In this document: positions 17,805-28,115 of the stretch, piece by piece
Position numbering within the stretch: the stretch's first letter is position 1
Layout: each line of letters starts with the position of its first letter
Source of the DNA: CAVQGZ01 sp963712175
Lineage (GTDB): Bacteria; Actinomycetota; Actinomycetes; Jiangellales; Jiangellaceae
Direction of reading: 5' to 3'
Length of the DNA stretch: 64,000 nt
Assembly: GCA_963712175.1 (NCBI GenBank)
Contig: CAVQGZ010000001.1
Coordinates: 277,111-341,110, forward strand
The notes under the pieces: generated by a model
What the model was told of the DNA's origin: nothing
The model's database searches: none
Seen by the model: only the letters and a program-made list of their open reading frames with translations
Position numbers and translations under genes: made by a program

Positions 17805-18479
17805 CTATCCCACGTCGGGGTTCCCGGAAAGGTCGGTGCTGAACAGCGCGCTGAGCTCGTCGGCGGTCTCCCGGTAGCTCGTGTGGTGGATGCCCACCAT
17901 CCCGACCGCCACCGCGGCGGTGACGTTGTGCGCCAGGTCGTCCACGAACACGCACTCGGCAGGCTCCAGACCCAAGCGAGAGCAGGTGTACTCGTAGATC
18001 GCGGGCTCGGGCTTGCGCATGCCGACATCGCCGGAGATGACGACGACGTCGAACATCCCCTCCCACACCTGCGCTGGGTAGCTGTTGCCCCACGAGTTGG
18101 AGAGCAGACCTGTCCTGACCCCGGACTCGTGTGCGCGCCAGACGAGCGCGTTCATGGCCGGGGCGTGGGTGAAGTGCGAGAACATCCGAGCCAGCAGCCC
18201 GTCGGGGTCCAGCACGCGCCCGTCAGCCGGGGTGAGCTCGCGGGCGAGGAAGTGCTCGAACTCCGCCGCGGCCAGCTCCCCCCGCTCGAGCAGGTGAACC
18301 GGGTTGGCCAGCTCACGGTCGGCCTCGGACGGGCCGAGCCAGCGAGAGAAGGCCACCCGAACGCTGTCGAGGGGGATCTGCTCGGACTCCGCCCACGAGG
18401 CCAGGGCGACGCGCACGTCATTGGTCAGCACACCACCCCAGTCCACGACGAGCCCGCGCAGTGCGGTCGGGGCGCTCAC
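17805..18479 (-). CDS. HAD superfamily hydrolase
   Basis: Haloacid-dehalogenase-fold phosphatase-like protein of 224 residues. Motif I is VVDWGGVLT, in which the usual second Asp is Gly; this is common in the GGVL subgroup and leaves catalysis uncertain. Motif II is GLLSNSWG, motif III MRKPEPAIYEY, and motif IV VFVDDLAHNV. The GTG start overlaps the stop of the upstream ATPase gene (GTGA), so the two are probably co-translated. Substrate unknown. Confidence 0.88.
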   Translation of the reverse strand: MSAPTALRGLVVDWGGVLTNDVRVALASWAESEQIPLDSVRVAFSRWLGPSEADRELANPVHLLERGELAAAEFEHFLARELTPADGRVLDPDGLLARMFSHFTHAPAMNALVWRAHESGVRTGLLSNSWGNSYPAQVWEGMFDVVVISGDVGMRKPEPAIYEYTCSRLGLEPAECVFVDDLAHNVTAAVAVGMVGIHHTSYRETADELSALFSTDLSGNPDVG

Positions 18480-19792
18480 GTCACCGATGGTACGGACGAC
18501 CGCCGGCGACGCCGACGTCGATCGCGCGACACAGCCCTCGAGCGAGGCTCCGGCATGTCCGGCAGGACGGTGGCGGCCAGGCCCGCCACGGCGGCGGCAA
18601 GTGCCGAGTCCGGCGCGACTGCTGAGAGCGACGATGCCCGGCGCAGCGCGTCGTCGGCTGCTCGAGCGTCGTCCGGAAGGACGTGGACATCCGCGCGCGA
18701 CGCCAGCCGTCCCAGCGTGTCACGGACCTGACCTGCCGGGTCTCGACCGACGACGCTCGCGCGCACCCGGTTGACGACCACGACTGGCGCCAAGGACGGC
18801 CACCGCTCACCCAGCTGGTCCAGTGCGTGGACGAGCCGGACCATGCCGACGGGGTCCGGCCGGCCGAGGACGACGACGATGTCGGCAGCGTCGATGACCG
18901 ACGCGGAGACGTCCTCCGGCCCGCGGCACCCCCCGGGGCCCACGTCTCGACCCGGCAGCCCAGCAGCCAGGTCAGCCACCACGACGTCGGCGAGGCAGCG
19001 AGCGCTCGTCCACACGCTCTCAAGCCCGGACGGCCGCAGCTCCCCCCAGCGGTCGGGCCTGGTCGAACCGGTGAGAACCCGAAGTCCGTTGTCGAGGGAG
19101 AGGGCATGGGCGGCCAGCGCCTGGGCGTCGAGCCGACCCCGGGCCGCGCTGCGGCACGCTGCGGCCAGCCCGGGAGCCTCGTCGAGCACGCCGAGGGCGG
19201 TGCTCACCGCGCCTCCCGCCGCGTCGGCGTCCACGAGCATCGTCGACACTCCGGCGCGGGCCGACTCGACGGCCAGATTCACCGCGACGGTCGTTCGGCC
19301 CGGGGCGCCGTGCGGCCCCCAGACGGCGACCAGGCGACCGTCCGCGCCTCGCGACGTGGCTGCCGGCGCGATGTCGGCACCCACCGCCGGCGCATCAGTG
19401 CTGCGTTCGGCCAAGGCCCGCCCGCGAGCCAGGATGTCCTGGGCACTCACGTCGGCACCGACCACGTCGGACACGCCGAGACGCAGGGACGACCCCGCGT
19501 GCTCGTCGTCCTCGACGAGCAGCACCGCAACCCCGTCCGAGCGCAGCTGGCTCACGTGCTCACGCTCCAGACGGGTGAGGCGGGCGCTGACGACCGCCAC
19601 CGTGATGAGACCGGCTCGCGCGACGGCCAGAAGATCGGCAACGTCGACGCATCGTCGAACCAGGTGGAGCCCCGACCTGGGTCGCTCCAGCAACGGGATC
19701 AGGGCGAGCTCCCAGTCAGCACCCGCGGATGCGACCGCCACGGGACCCGGCGGCTGCCCTGACAGGCCGTACGGGAGATCCGTGGCGCTCAT
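18476..19792 (-). CDS. CpaE/septum-site-determining-type ATPase (MinD/ParA fold)
   Basis: 438-residue protein with an N-terminal receiver-like region (about residues 15-130) and a ParA/MinD-type ATPase with a deviant P-loop, WGPHGAPGRTTVAVNLA, then MLVDADAAGGAVS and DVVVADLAAGLPG. An Arg-rich tail ends the protein. This domain order is that of CpaE/Ssd proteins, which place Tad pili or influence septation. It forms a tight operon with the SAF-domain gene upstream and the HAD gene downstream, both with 4-base overlaps. No TadA ATPase or pilin gene is nearby. Confidence 0.83.
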   Translation of the reverse strand: MSATDLPYGLSGQPPGPVAVASAGADWELALIPLLERPRSGLHLVRRCVDVADLLAVARAGLITVAVVSARLTRLEREHVSQLRSDGVAVLLVEDDEHAGSSLRLGVSDVVGADVSAQDILARGRALAERSTDAPAVGADIAPAATSRGADGRLVAVWGPHGAPGRTTVAVNLAVESARAGVSTMLVDADAAGGAVSTALGVLDEAPGLAAACRSAARGRLDAQALAAHALSLDNGLRVLTGSTRPDRWGELRPSGLESVWTSARCLADVVVADLAAGLPGRDVGPGGCRGPEDVSASVIDAADIVVVLGRPDPVGMVRLVHALDQLGERWPSLAPVVVVNRVRASVVGRDPAGQVRDTLGRLASRADVHVLPDDARAADDALRRASSLSAVAPDSALAAAVAGLAATVLPDMPEPRSRAVSRDRRRRRRRSSVPSVT

Positions 19793-20496
19793 CGCGGCGT
19801 CGGGTCGAGGGTCAGGACGACCCGACCCGCGGCGGACGCGGCCACGAGCCGTGCGATGACGTCGTCCAGATCCGACTCCCGGCCTGCAGCGTCGACGGCG
19901 TCCAGGCTGACGACCACGGACTGGCGGGCCGTGGTCGACCCGAAGCCCGAGTCCTCCGACGAGGCGGATGACACCGGGACACCGGCCACCAGGAGGGAGG
20001 CCGGCGAGTCGGGCTCGGCCAGCTGGTCCGGCACGACCCAGACGTCGACGCGGTCGCCCACCGACAAGCGCCCGGGCAACGACTGCGCCTCGACGCTCAC
20101 GGCGACGTTACGTGTCGTGCCCGAGGCCTGCGCCGCCGCCGCCACGGCACCCTCGGGCACGAGCTCGCCGGCTGACACGTCGCGGGTCAGGACGTACCCC
20201 TCGGGCACCGAGCCGGTGAGGTAGGGGTTGGCGTCTGCCTCGATACGCACCGGCACGGCCTCCAGGTCAAGCGGCTGCAGCGGGGACCCGGCCAGCAGGT
20301 CGACCCCGGCGGACCAGACAGGAACCGTGTCGTCGGCGGCGCTCACGACGCGAACGCCCACCAGCACCGACCCGAGCACCAGCACGACGCCGACGACCAG
20401 CCGCCAGTCCCTCCACCGGCGCCGGGGGACTCTGGGGGCCGACGGTGAGGGCGGCGCCGGGACCTCCGTCGTCGCCACGGTGCTGGTCTGGACCAT
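19789..20496 (-). CDS. SAF-domain protein (CpaB/RcpC-like), membrane-anchored
   Basis: 235-residue protein: basic, Pro-rich N-terminus, one membrane span (WRLVVGVVLVLGSVLVGVRV, residues about 31-50), then an extracytoplasmic SAF domain (VPEGYVLTRDVSAGELVPEG and SVGDRVDVWVVPDQ). The architecture matches CpaB/RcpC, periplasmic assembly factors of Tad pili. The ATG has AAGGAG 7 bases upstream. It is first gene of an operon with the CpaE-type ATPase; the 176-base AT-richer gap upstream should hold the promoter. Confidence 0.83.
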   Translation of the reverse strand: MVQTSTVATTEVPAPPSPSAPRVPRRRWRDWRLVVGVVLVLGSVLVGVRVVSAADDTVPVWSAGVDLLAGSPLQPLDLEAVPVRIEADANPYLTGSVPEGYVLTRDVSAGELVPEGAVAAAAQASGTTRNVAVSVEAQSLPGRLSVGDRVDVWVVPDQLAEPDSPASLLVAGVPVSSASSEDSGFGSTTARQSVVVSLDAVDAAGRESDLDDVIARLVAASAAGRVVLTLDPTPR

Positions 20497-20660
20497 GTGG
20501 AGCTCCTTGAAGTCCGTTTTGTCGTTCTAGGGCGGCATTGTTCCATATGGGGGAAGTCATGGCGGTACGACAAAGCAGAGTAGACACAAGCAAACGAGCT
20601 GTGATGTAGCTCTTCACAGCCGAAGCACCCTCACGACGCGACAACGAAGGATTCCTGCGA

Positions 20661-20666
20661 CAGAAT
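20661..20666 (+). promoter_or_regulatory. -10-like element before the HTH gene
   Basis: CAGAAT ends 6 bases before the ATG at 20673; no ribosome-binding site is seen. The surrounding 20497-20672 gap is less GC-rich than its neighbours, as expected for divergent promoters. Confidence 0.45.
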
Positions 20667-20672
20667 CAGGCC

Positions 20673-20921
20673 ATGGCCTCTCGCCGATTCCTGACCCTCC
20701 CCGACGTGGCTGAGGTGCTGAGCACCTCGGCGAACCAGGTCTACGCCCTTGTGCGCAGCGGGGAGCTGCCGGCCATCAAGATCGGCGGACGGGGGCAGTG
20801 GCGCGTCGAGGAGTCCGAGCTGGACGCCTACATCTCTCGCATGTACGAGCAGACCCGGCGATTCGTCGTGGAGCACCCGTTCGGCGCCGCGGACGAGACC
20901 GAGCGACTCACGCCATCGTGA
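20673..20921 (+). CDS. Excisionase-type (winged) helix-turn-helix protein
   Basis: Small DNA-binding protein of 82 residues with the Xis/MerR-like HTH pattern FLTLPDVAEVLSTSANQVYALV, then GELPAIKIGGRGQWRVEESE and a C-terminal acidic tail. Such single-domain proteins are conserved in actinobacteria outside phage contexts, and no integrase is nearby, so a chromosomal regulator is more likely than a true excisionase. It is divergent from the SAF/CpaE operon, which it could control (inference). The 3' end overlaps the next gene by 14 bases. Confidence 0.85.
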   Translation: MASRRFLTLPDVAEVLSTSANQVYALVRSGELPAIKIGGRGQWRVEESELDAYISRMYEQTRRFVVEHPFGAADETERLTPS

Positions 20922-21459
20922 CAGCAGCCAGAGCTGCCGTCGGGACCGACCAGGTGACGGCGTCGTCGTCGCAGAGCTCGACGTAGTCCTGCCCGCAGAC
21001 CGTCAGTCGGCCGGACAAGGGACTGGCCTGGCTGCGGTGAACCTGGACTCGTTCCCCCGCCTCCACCAGGCGACGCAGTGCCATGGCCAGCGTGCTCCGA
21101 CGGGCGACGGGGCCCAGCGCGTCGAGCATCACCGCCCGGGCAGCCAGCCCAGCCACAGCCGTGACAGCGACGCTCGGCAGGATCACGGGAGCATGACCGT
21201 GGGCGTCGGAGGCGTCTGAGGTGTCGGAGCGCGCCAGCGCGAACCAGTTGCTCCCCACGCCCAGCAGCACCCCCTGCCATCGTCCGCCGCCGGCGACGTC
21301 GCAGCGCAGGCGCAGCCCGAGCGAGGCGCGCACGCGGTCCATGAGCTGGACCGACGACTGCTCGATGACCGTCCGGTCGTGCACCTCGGCCGCCAGCTCG
21401 TCCCGATCCAGCGCCTCCGCCTGCTGCTCCAGGTCGGACCAGAGCCTCTCCCACCGCAT
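20908..21459 (-). CDS. Conserved actinobacterial protein of unknown function
   Basis: 183-residue protein that I do not assign to a named family. It starts MRWERLWSDLEQQAEALDRD, a helical segment seen in conserved actinobacterial proteins. The middle has an SH3/RNA-binding-like beta pattern (GGRWQGVLLGVGSNWFALA), and a short beta domain at the end (CGQDYVELCDDD) precedes VPTAALAAVTMA. No signal peptide or membrane segment is present. Convergent with the HTH gene and divergent from the LysM gene. Confidence 0.7.
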   Translation of the reverse strand: MRWERLWSDLEQQAEALDRDELAAEVHDRTVIEQSSVQLMDRVRASLGLRLRCDVAGGGRWQGVLLGVGSNWFALARSDTSDASDAHGHAPVILPSVAVTAVAGLAARAVMLDALGPVARRSTLAMALRRLVEAGERVQVHRSQASPLSGRLTVCGQDYVELCDDDAVTWSVPTAALAAVTMA

Positions 21460-21492
21460 CCGGCGAGGTTACTCACAGGGACACGCACGCTG

Positions 21493-21521
21493 TTGACAGG
21501 ACGCTCTAACTAGCGTCAGAT
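21493..21521 (+). promoter_or_regulatory. Promoter candidate for the LysM gene
   Basis: TTGACA (21493-21498) and TCAGAT (21516-21521) are separated by 17 bases. The start point would fall near 21528, leaving a short leader that contains CGGAGGTAAGA before the ATG at 21551. Confidence 0.55.
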
Positions 21522-21550
21522 GTAGCAAACACACGTAAACGGAGGTAAGA

Positions 21551-22177
21551 ATGCTGATCCGGCTCGTCGCACTTCTTGCCGTCGCCGTCGGGGCTGCGGG
21601 GATCCGGCACGAACACTGGTGGCGTGGCGGCGGCGAACAACCGGTGCTGTCAACGGACCTGCAGGACGCAGTCGGCGAGGTGGCCACGGTGGCGCTGCTC
21701 GTCCTGGCCGGGTGGGTGTTGCTGGCTCTGGGCTTCGGCCTGCTACGGCGTGCCCCGGGGGTGACCGGCTCAGCCTCGCGGGCAGCCTGGCGGATGCTGG
21801 TGCCGCATGCCCTGCGTGTGCTGGTCGCAGCCATGGCAGGGGCCCACGTTGTCATGCCGGCCGTCGCGACCGAGGACATCCCGGCGCTCCCTGGCGCTGG
21901 CCTGCCCGCCATCGACAGGCCGCTCACGACCGTTCCGGCTCACCTCACGGGCAGGGTAGGAGCGCACGACCGGCCCCCTCCAGTCGTCGTGGCCCCAGGT
22001 GACTCCCTCTGGTTGATCGCTCGGCGCAGCCTGGGCGACCAGGCCTCGGACGCGGCTGTGGCAGCCCACTGGCCCCGATGGTTCGAGCGCAACCACGACG
22101 CCATCGGTGACGACCCCGACCTGTTGGTTGTCGGCACGGTCCTGGTGCCACCGTCTCGACAGGTCGTGCCCTCATGA
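21551..22177 (+). CDS. LysM-domain membrane protein
   Basis: 208-residue protein with membrane segments near residues 1-18, 46-66 and 80-100, then a Pro-rich linker and one C-terminal LysM peptidoglycan-binding domain (VVAPGDSLWLIARRSLGD to LLVVGTVLVPPS). It probably tethers the membrane to the wall. A clear GGAGG precedes the ATG. The stop overlaps the Rv3235-like gene (ATGA), and this pair next to secA is a common actinobacterial arrangement. Confidence 0.85.
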   Translation: MLIRLVALLAVAVGAAGIRHEHWWRGGGEQPVLSTDLQDAVGEVATVALLVLAGWVLLALGFGLLRRAPGVTGSASRAAWRMLVPHALRVLVAAMAGAHVVMPAVATEDIPALPGAGLPAIDRPLTTVPAHLTGRVGAHDRPPPVVVAPGDSLWLIARRSLGDQASDAAVAAHWPRWFERNHDAIGDDPDLLVVGTVLVPPSRQVVPS

Positions 22178-22700
22178 CCGCGATGCCCACCGAGCCCGCG
22201 CGGCCCGACCCAGCAGACGGTGCCGCGGTCCGACTGATCCCGGTGCCGCGGGTGGCACCGGGATCGGTCCCGCGCGGGGCCGCCGGACTGCGACTCGCCC
22301 CGGCGGAGCCGACGACACCGCGGCCCGACCCGACGGCGTGGTTGACAGATCCGGACGACGAGCCCGAGCACCGTGACCTCGGCCACCTCCCGGACCCACG
22401 CCGCTGGAGTGCTCTGCTGGCGCAGGCCGTCGTCGAGATCCTCGCCGGGCGCCGTCCCGCAGGTCAGGTACTGCGGTGGACCGACCGCGACGTGTTCGAG
22501 CGCATCGCTGCCTCAGCACCCGGACGCGCCGATCGCGTCGGTGGGTCACCCGTGCGTGTTCGCCGGGTCCGCGTCAGCACCTCGATGGATGGCACCGTGG
22601 AGGCGGTCGCAGTGGTCGACGACGGAACCCGGTGCCGCGCGTTGGCCCTGCGCCTGGAGGCGCTCCAACGGCGCTGGCTGTGCACCGCCCTGGAGATCGT

Positions 22701-22704
<4 letters not shown>
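22174..22704 (+). CDS. Rv3235-like protein
   Basis: 176-residue protein: a long Pro/Arg-rich disordered N-terminal half (about residues 1-75), then a compact domain starting DPRRWSALLAQAVVEILAGR and ending RRWLCTALEIV, which is the Rv3235 family of unknown function found beside secA in many actinobacteria. Coupled by a 4-base overlap to the LysM gene and converging on secA with a 4-base overlap. Confidence 0.82.
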
Positions 22705-25451
<2,747 letters not shown>

Positions 25452-25454
25452 AAC

Positions 25455-26681
25455 TCACCATGGTAGGTGTCGAGCCACCTCGGCTGCCAGGTCGCCGCGT
25501 GGCTCGACCTCTACTCGGTCGGCTCCGAGCCAGACCGCCATCTCCACGAGCGCTGCCGCCAGCTCGCGGCCGGTGTCTGCCGCAGCGTCGGGCTCGGCCC
25601 ACGAGGCGCGCGCCCGAAGAACACCGGCGGCCCGGTCGTGCTTGAGGTCGACCCTGGCCACCAGGTGCTCGCCCAGCAAGAAGGGCAGCACGTAGTAGCC
25701 ATGGACGCGCTTGGCGGCGGGCACGTAGATCTCCAGGCGGTACGTGAAGCCGAACAGCCGCTGCGCTCGCGGCCGAGTCCAGACGAGCGGGTCGAACGGT
25801 GCGAGCAGCGCCCGCCCGGTCGCGCGCCGAGGCACCCGGGCCGGTGCGTGCAGGTAGGCCGGCGGCCACCCCGGGATGCTGACCGGACGGAGCACTCCCG
25901 CCTCGACGAGCTCGGCAACGGCAGTGCGCGAGCGTGCCGCCGGCAGTCGGAAGTAGTCGCGCAGGTCGGGCTCGGTCGCGACGCCCTGGGCACGGGCCGC
26001 CAGCTCGACCAGGCCCCGGACGGCCTCAGCGGAGGGCGGGGTCGGTGCCGCCAGAACGTCGGGCGGGAGAACACGCTCGGGCAGGTCGTAGCGGCGCTCG
26101 AAACCGGACCCCCGTCCGGCCGAGCAGACCTGACCGGACCAGAACAGGTACTCCAGGGCTTGCTTGACCTCGCTCCATCGCCACCCCCAGTGGTCCCCAC
26201 CGGGCAGGGCCCTGCCGTGCCGAACCTCGAGCTCGGCCGCGGTCACCGGCCCCTCCTCGGCCACGGCCCGGCGCACCGTCGCCACCACGTCGGCACGTTC
26301 AGCGGCGATGCGCCGCATCCCTGTCCAGGCGTCGGAGTCGGCCCGGGCCATGCGCCAGCGAAGCAGCGGGTGCACCGACACGGGGAGCAGCGAGGCCTCG
26401 TGCCCCCAGTACTCGAAGAGGCGCACTGGACGACGCCCGGGCACCGCCGCCTCGTCGAGCCAGGCCCGCTCATACCCGCCGACGCGGCTGTAGGCAGGCA
26501 GGTAGTGCGCCCGCGACACGACGTTCACCGAGTCGATCTGCACCACGGCGAGACGCTCGACGCAGCCGACGACGTCAGAGCGGCGGGCCGCGCGGGTGGG
26601 ACGTCGGTGCAGACCCTGCGCCGCCAGAGCCACCCGGCGGGCCGCGGCAGCCGACAGCCGCTCGGGGCGGTGGTGGCTCAG
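25455..26681 (-). CDS. YcaQ-type winged-helix DNA glycosylase family protein
   Basis: About 408 residues of the HTH_42 family (PF06224), whose characterised members YcaQ/AlkX unhook DNA interstrand crosslinks. Visible: ARRVALAAQGLHRRP, VQIDSVNVVSRAHYLPAYSRVG, and FGFTYRLEIYVPAAKRVHGYYV. A GTG at 26633 would remove the conserved SAAAARR segment. The frame is open up to a CTG at 26681 that overlaps the hpf stop as CTGA, so a non-ATG start upstream is likely; the exact codon is unsure. It is between hpf and secA on the same strand. Confidence 0.85.
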   Translation of the reverse strand: MSHHRPERLSAAAARRVALAAQGLHRRPTRAARRSDVVGCVERLAVVQIDSVNVVSRAHYLPAYSRVGGYERAWLDEAAVPGRRPVRLFEYWGHEASLLPVSVHPLLRWRMARADSDAWTGMRRIAAERADVVATVRRAVAEEGPVTAAELEVRHGRALPGGDHWGWRWSEVKQALEYLFWSGQVCSAGRGSGFERRYDLPERVLPPDVLAAPTPPSAEAVRGLVELAARAQGVATEPDLRDYFRLPAARSRTAVAELVEAGVLRPVSIPGWPPAYLHAPARVPRRATGRALLAPFDPLVWTRPRAQRLFGFTYRLEIYVPAAKRVHGYYVLPFLLGEHLVARVDLKHDRAAGVLRARASWAEPDAAADTGRELAAALVEMAVWLGADRVEVEPRGDLAAEVARHLPW

Positions 26682-27259
26682 ACCTCCAGCCTGATGACGC
26701 CGTAGGAGTAGCCACGGCGCCGGTAGACGACGCTGGGCAGCGACTTGCTCTCGTCGACGAACAGGTAGAAGTCGTGCCCGACGAGCTCCATCTCGTACAA
26801 CGCCTGGTCCAGGCTCATGGGCTCAGCCTGGTGGGTCTTGTCCCGAATGATGAGAGCAGCGTCCTCGGCCTCCGACGTCTCCGGCTGGGGCGCCGGCTCG
26901 GCGAGGTCGAGCCTGCCGAGATCAGTGGGGACGTCGTCCAACCCACCGGACTTGTGACGGTCCCGTCGGCGGTCCGCCGCGCGACGAAGCCGGGACTCCA
27001 GCCGGCTCACGGCCTGGTCCAGGGCCGTGTAGCGGTCGGGGGCGGCCGCCTCGGCACGAATCACCGGGCCCTTGGACCGAGCAGTGATCTCGACGCGTTC
27101 GGCCTCCGATGCGAGCCGGGGGTTGTTCTCGCGCGTCACCTCGACATCGATCCGGCTGAGCCGGTTGTCGTACTTGCCGAGCTTCGCGAGCTTGTCCTCC
27201 ACGTGCTCACGGAACCGGTCCGGCACCTCGGTCCTACGACCCCTGACCACGATTTCCAC
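26678..27259 (-). CDS. hpf: Ribosome hibernation promoting factor, long form
   Basis: 193-residue long-type HPF, which dimerizes 70S ribosomes into inactive 100S particles in stationary phase. N-terminal domain EIVVRGRRTEVPDRFREHVE and ALDQAVSRLESRLRRAADRR, an acidic/Pro linker, and the C-terminal dimerization domain (LIIRDKTHQAEPMSLDQALY to YRRRGYSYGVIRLEV). GTG at 27259 has GGAGG 5 bases upstream and is preferred to an in-frame ATG ten codons earlier. Confidence 0.95.
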   Translation of the reverse strand: MEIVVRGRRTEVPDRFREHVEDKLAKLGKYDNRLSRIDVEVTRENNPRLASEAERVEITARSKGPVIRAEAAAPDRYTALDQAVSRLESRLRRAADRRRDRHKSGGLDDVPTDLGRLDLAEPAPQPETSEAEDAALIIRDKTHQAEPMSLDQALYEMELVGHDFYLFVDESKSLPSVVYRRRGYSYGVIRLEV

Positions 27260-27290
27260 GGCCACCTCCTGGCGGTTGGGAGACTTCACG

Positions 27291-28025
27291 CTAGTCGCCC
27301 GGGATCGGGCGCGTCACCGGCACATGGTCCTGAGTCCGGCCGGTCCGCCGCGGCGGGCTGGCGACGACGGCCGCTCGCACGACGTCGGGGGGCCATCGAC
27401 CCGAGAGCAGGGCGGATCTCGCCGCAGCGAGAGTGGCGCCCGATGAGCACACGTCATCGACGACGACGAGCATGCCCGGGCGCAGAGCACCGGGCACGGG
27501 TGCGGCGACCAGGGCATCAGCCAGGTTGTCCCGGCGCTGGGTGAGCGTCAACCGACTCTGGTCCTCGACGCGTCGCCGGTGGCGCAGAACCGGGGCGACC
27601 GACGCTCCTTCGCCCAGCGTGCGTGCTGCCATCCGGGCCATCCGCAGAACGGCGTCGTGGCCTCGTCGGCGCGTCGAGGACCGCTGCGACGGCACGGGGA
27701 CCAGGGCCACCGCAGCGCTGGGGTCGTCCAGCACGTCGGCCACGGCTGCGGCCAGAAGGGCGCCCAGGGGCCGAGCCAGATCCGCACGGCCATGTTCCTT
27801 GTGCGCGAGGAGAAGGTCACGCACCAGGCCGACATAGGGGCCGGCTGCCACGGTGACCGGGAAGCCCGGGGGCGCGCTGATCGGGCGCACCGGCTCGGGC
27901 GCCGGTTCGACGACGTCCCAGCAGGCCTGGCACAGCGGCTCGTCGACGGGTGCGGAGCACCCGGCGCACACCCGCGGCTGCGCCAGGCTCGAGGCGGCCG
28001 CGCCGAGGAGGTGGAGCACGGACAT
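27291..28025 (-). CDS. ComF family phosphoribosyltransferase-like protein
   Basis: 244 residues: N-terminal zinc-finger-like cysteines (CAGC, then CQAC), an internal segment LVRDLLLAHKEHGRADLARP, and a C-terminal PRTase domain with LVPVPSQRSSTRRRGHD and the PRPP loop LVVVDDVCSSGATL. ComF proteins take part in DNA uptake in some bacteria; the role in actinobacteria is unclear. It lies between lpqB and hpf in the standard order. Confidence 0.9.
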   Translation of the reverse strand: MSVLHLLGAAASSLAQPRVCAGCSAPVDEPLCQACWDVVEPAPEPVRPISAPPGFPVTVAAGPYVGLVRDLLLAHKEHGRADLARPLGALLAAAVADVLDDPSAAVALVPVPSQRSSTRRRGHDAVLRMARMAARTLGEGASVAPVLRHRRRVEDQSRLTLTQRRDNLADALVAAPVPGALRPGMLVVVDDVCSSGATLAAARSALLSGRWPPDVVRAAVVASPPRRTGRTQDHVPVTRPIPGD

Positions 28026-28115
28026 GGGACGAGGGTGGGAGCGGGGCAGGGGTCTGCGCCAGGGCGTCGGCCCCGGCTGGGGACGACAGGCCGACGCCGC
28101 CGCGCCGTGGACGGC

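Noticed and set aside
20673..20921. Prophage excisionase marking an integrated element
   Set aside because: No integrase, attachment-site repeats or phage genes nearby; single HTH proteins like this are conserved chromosomal genes in actinobacteria.
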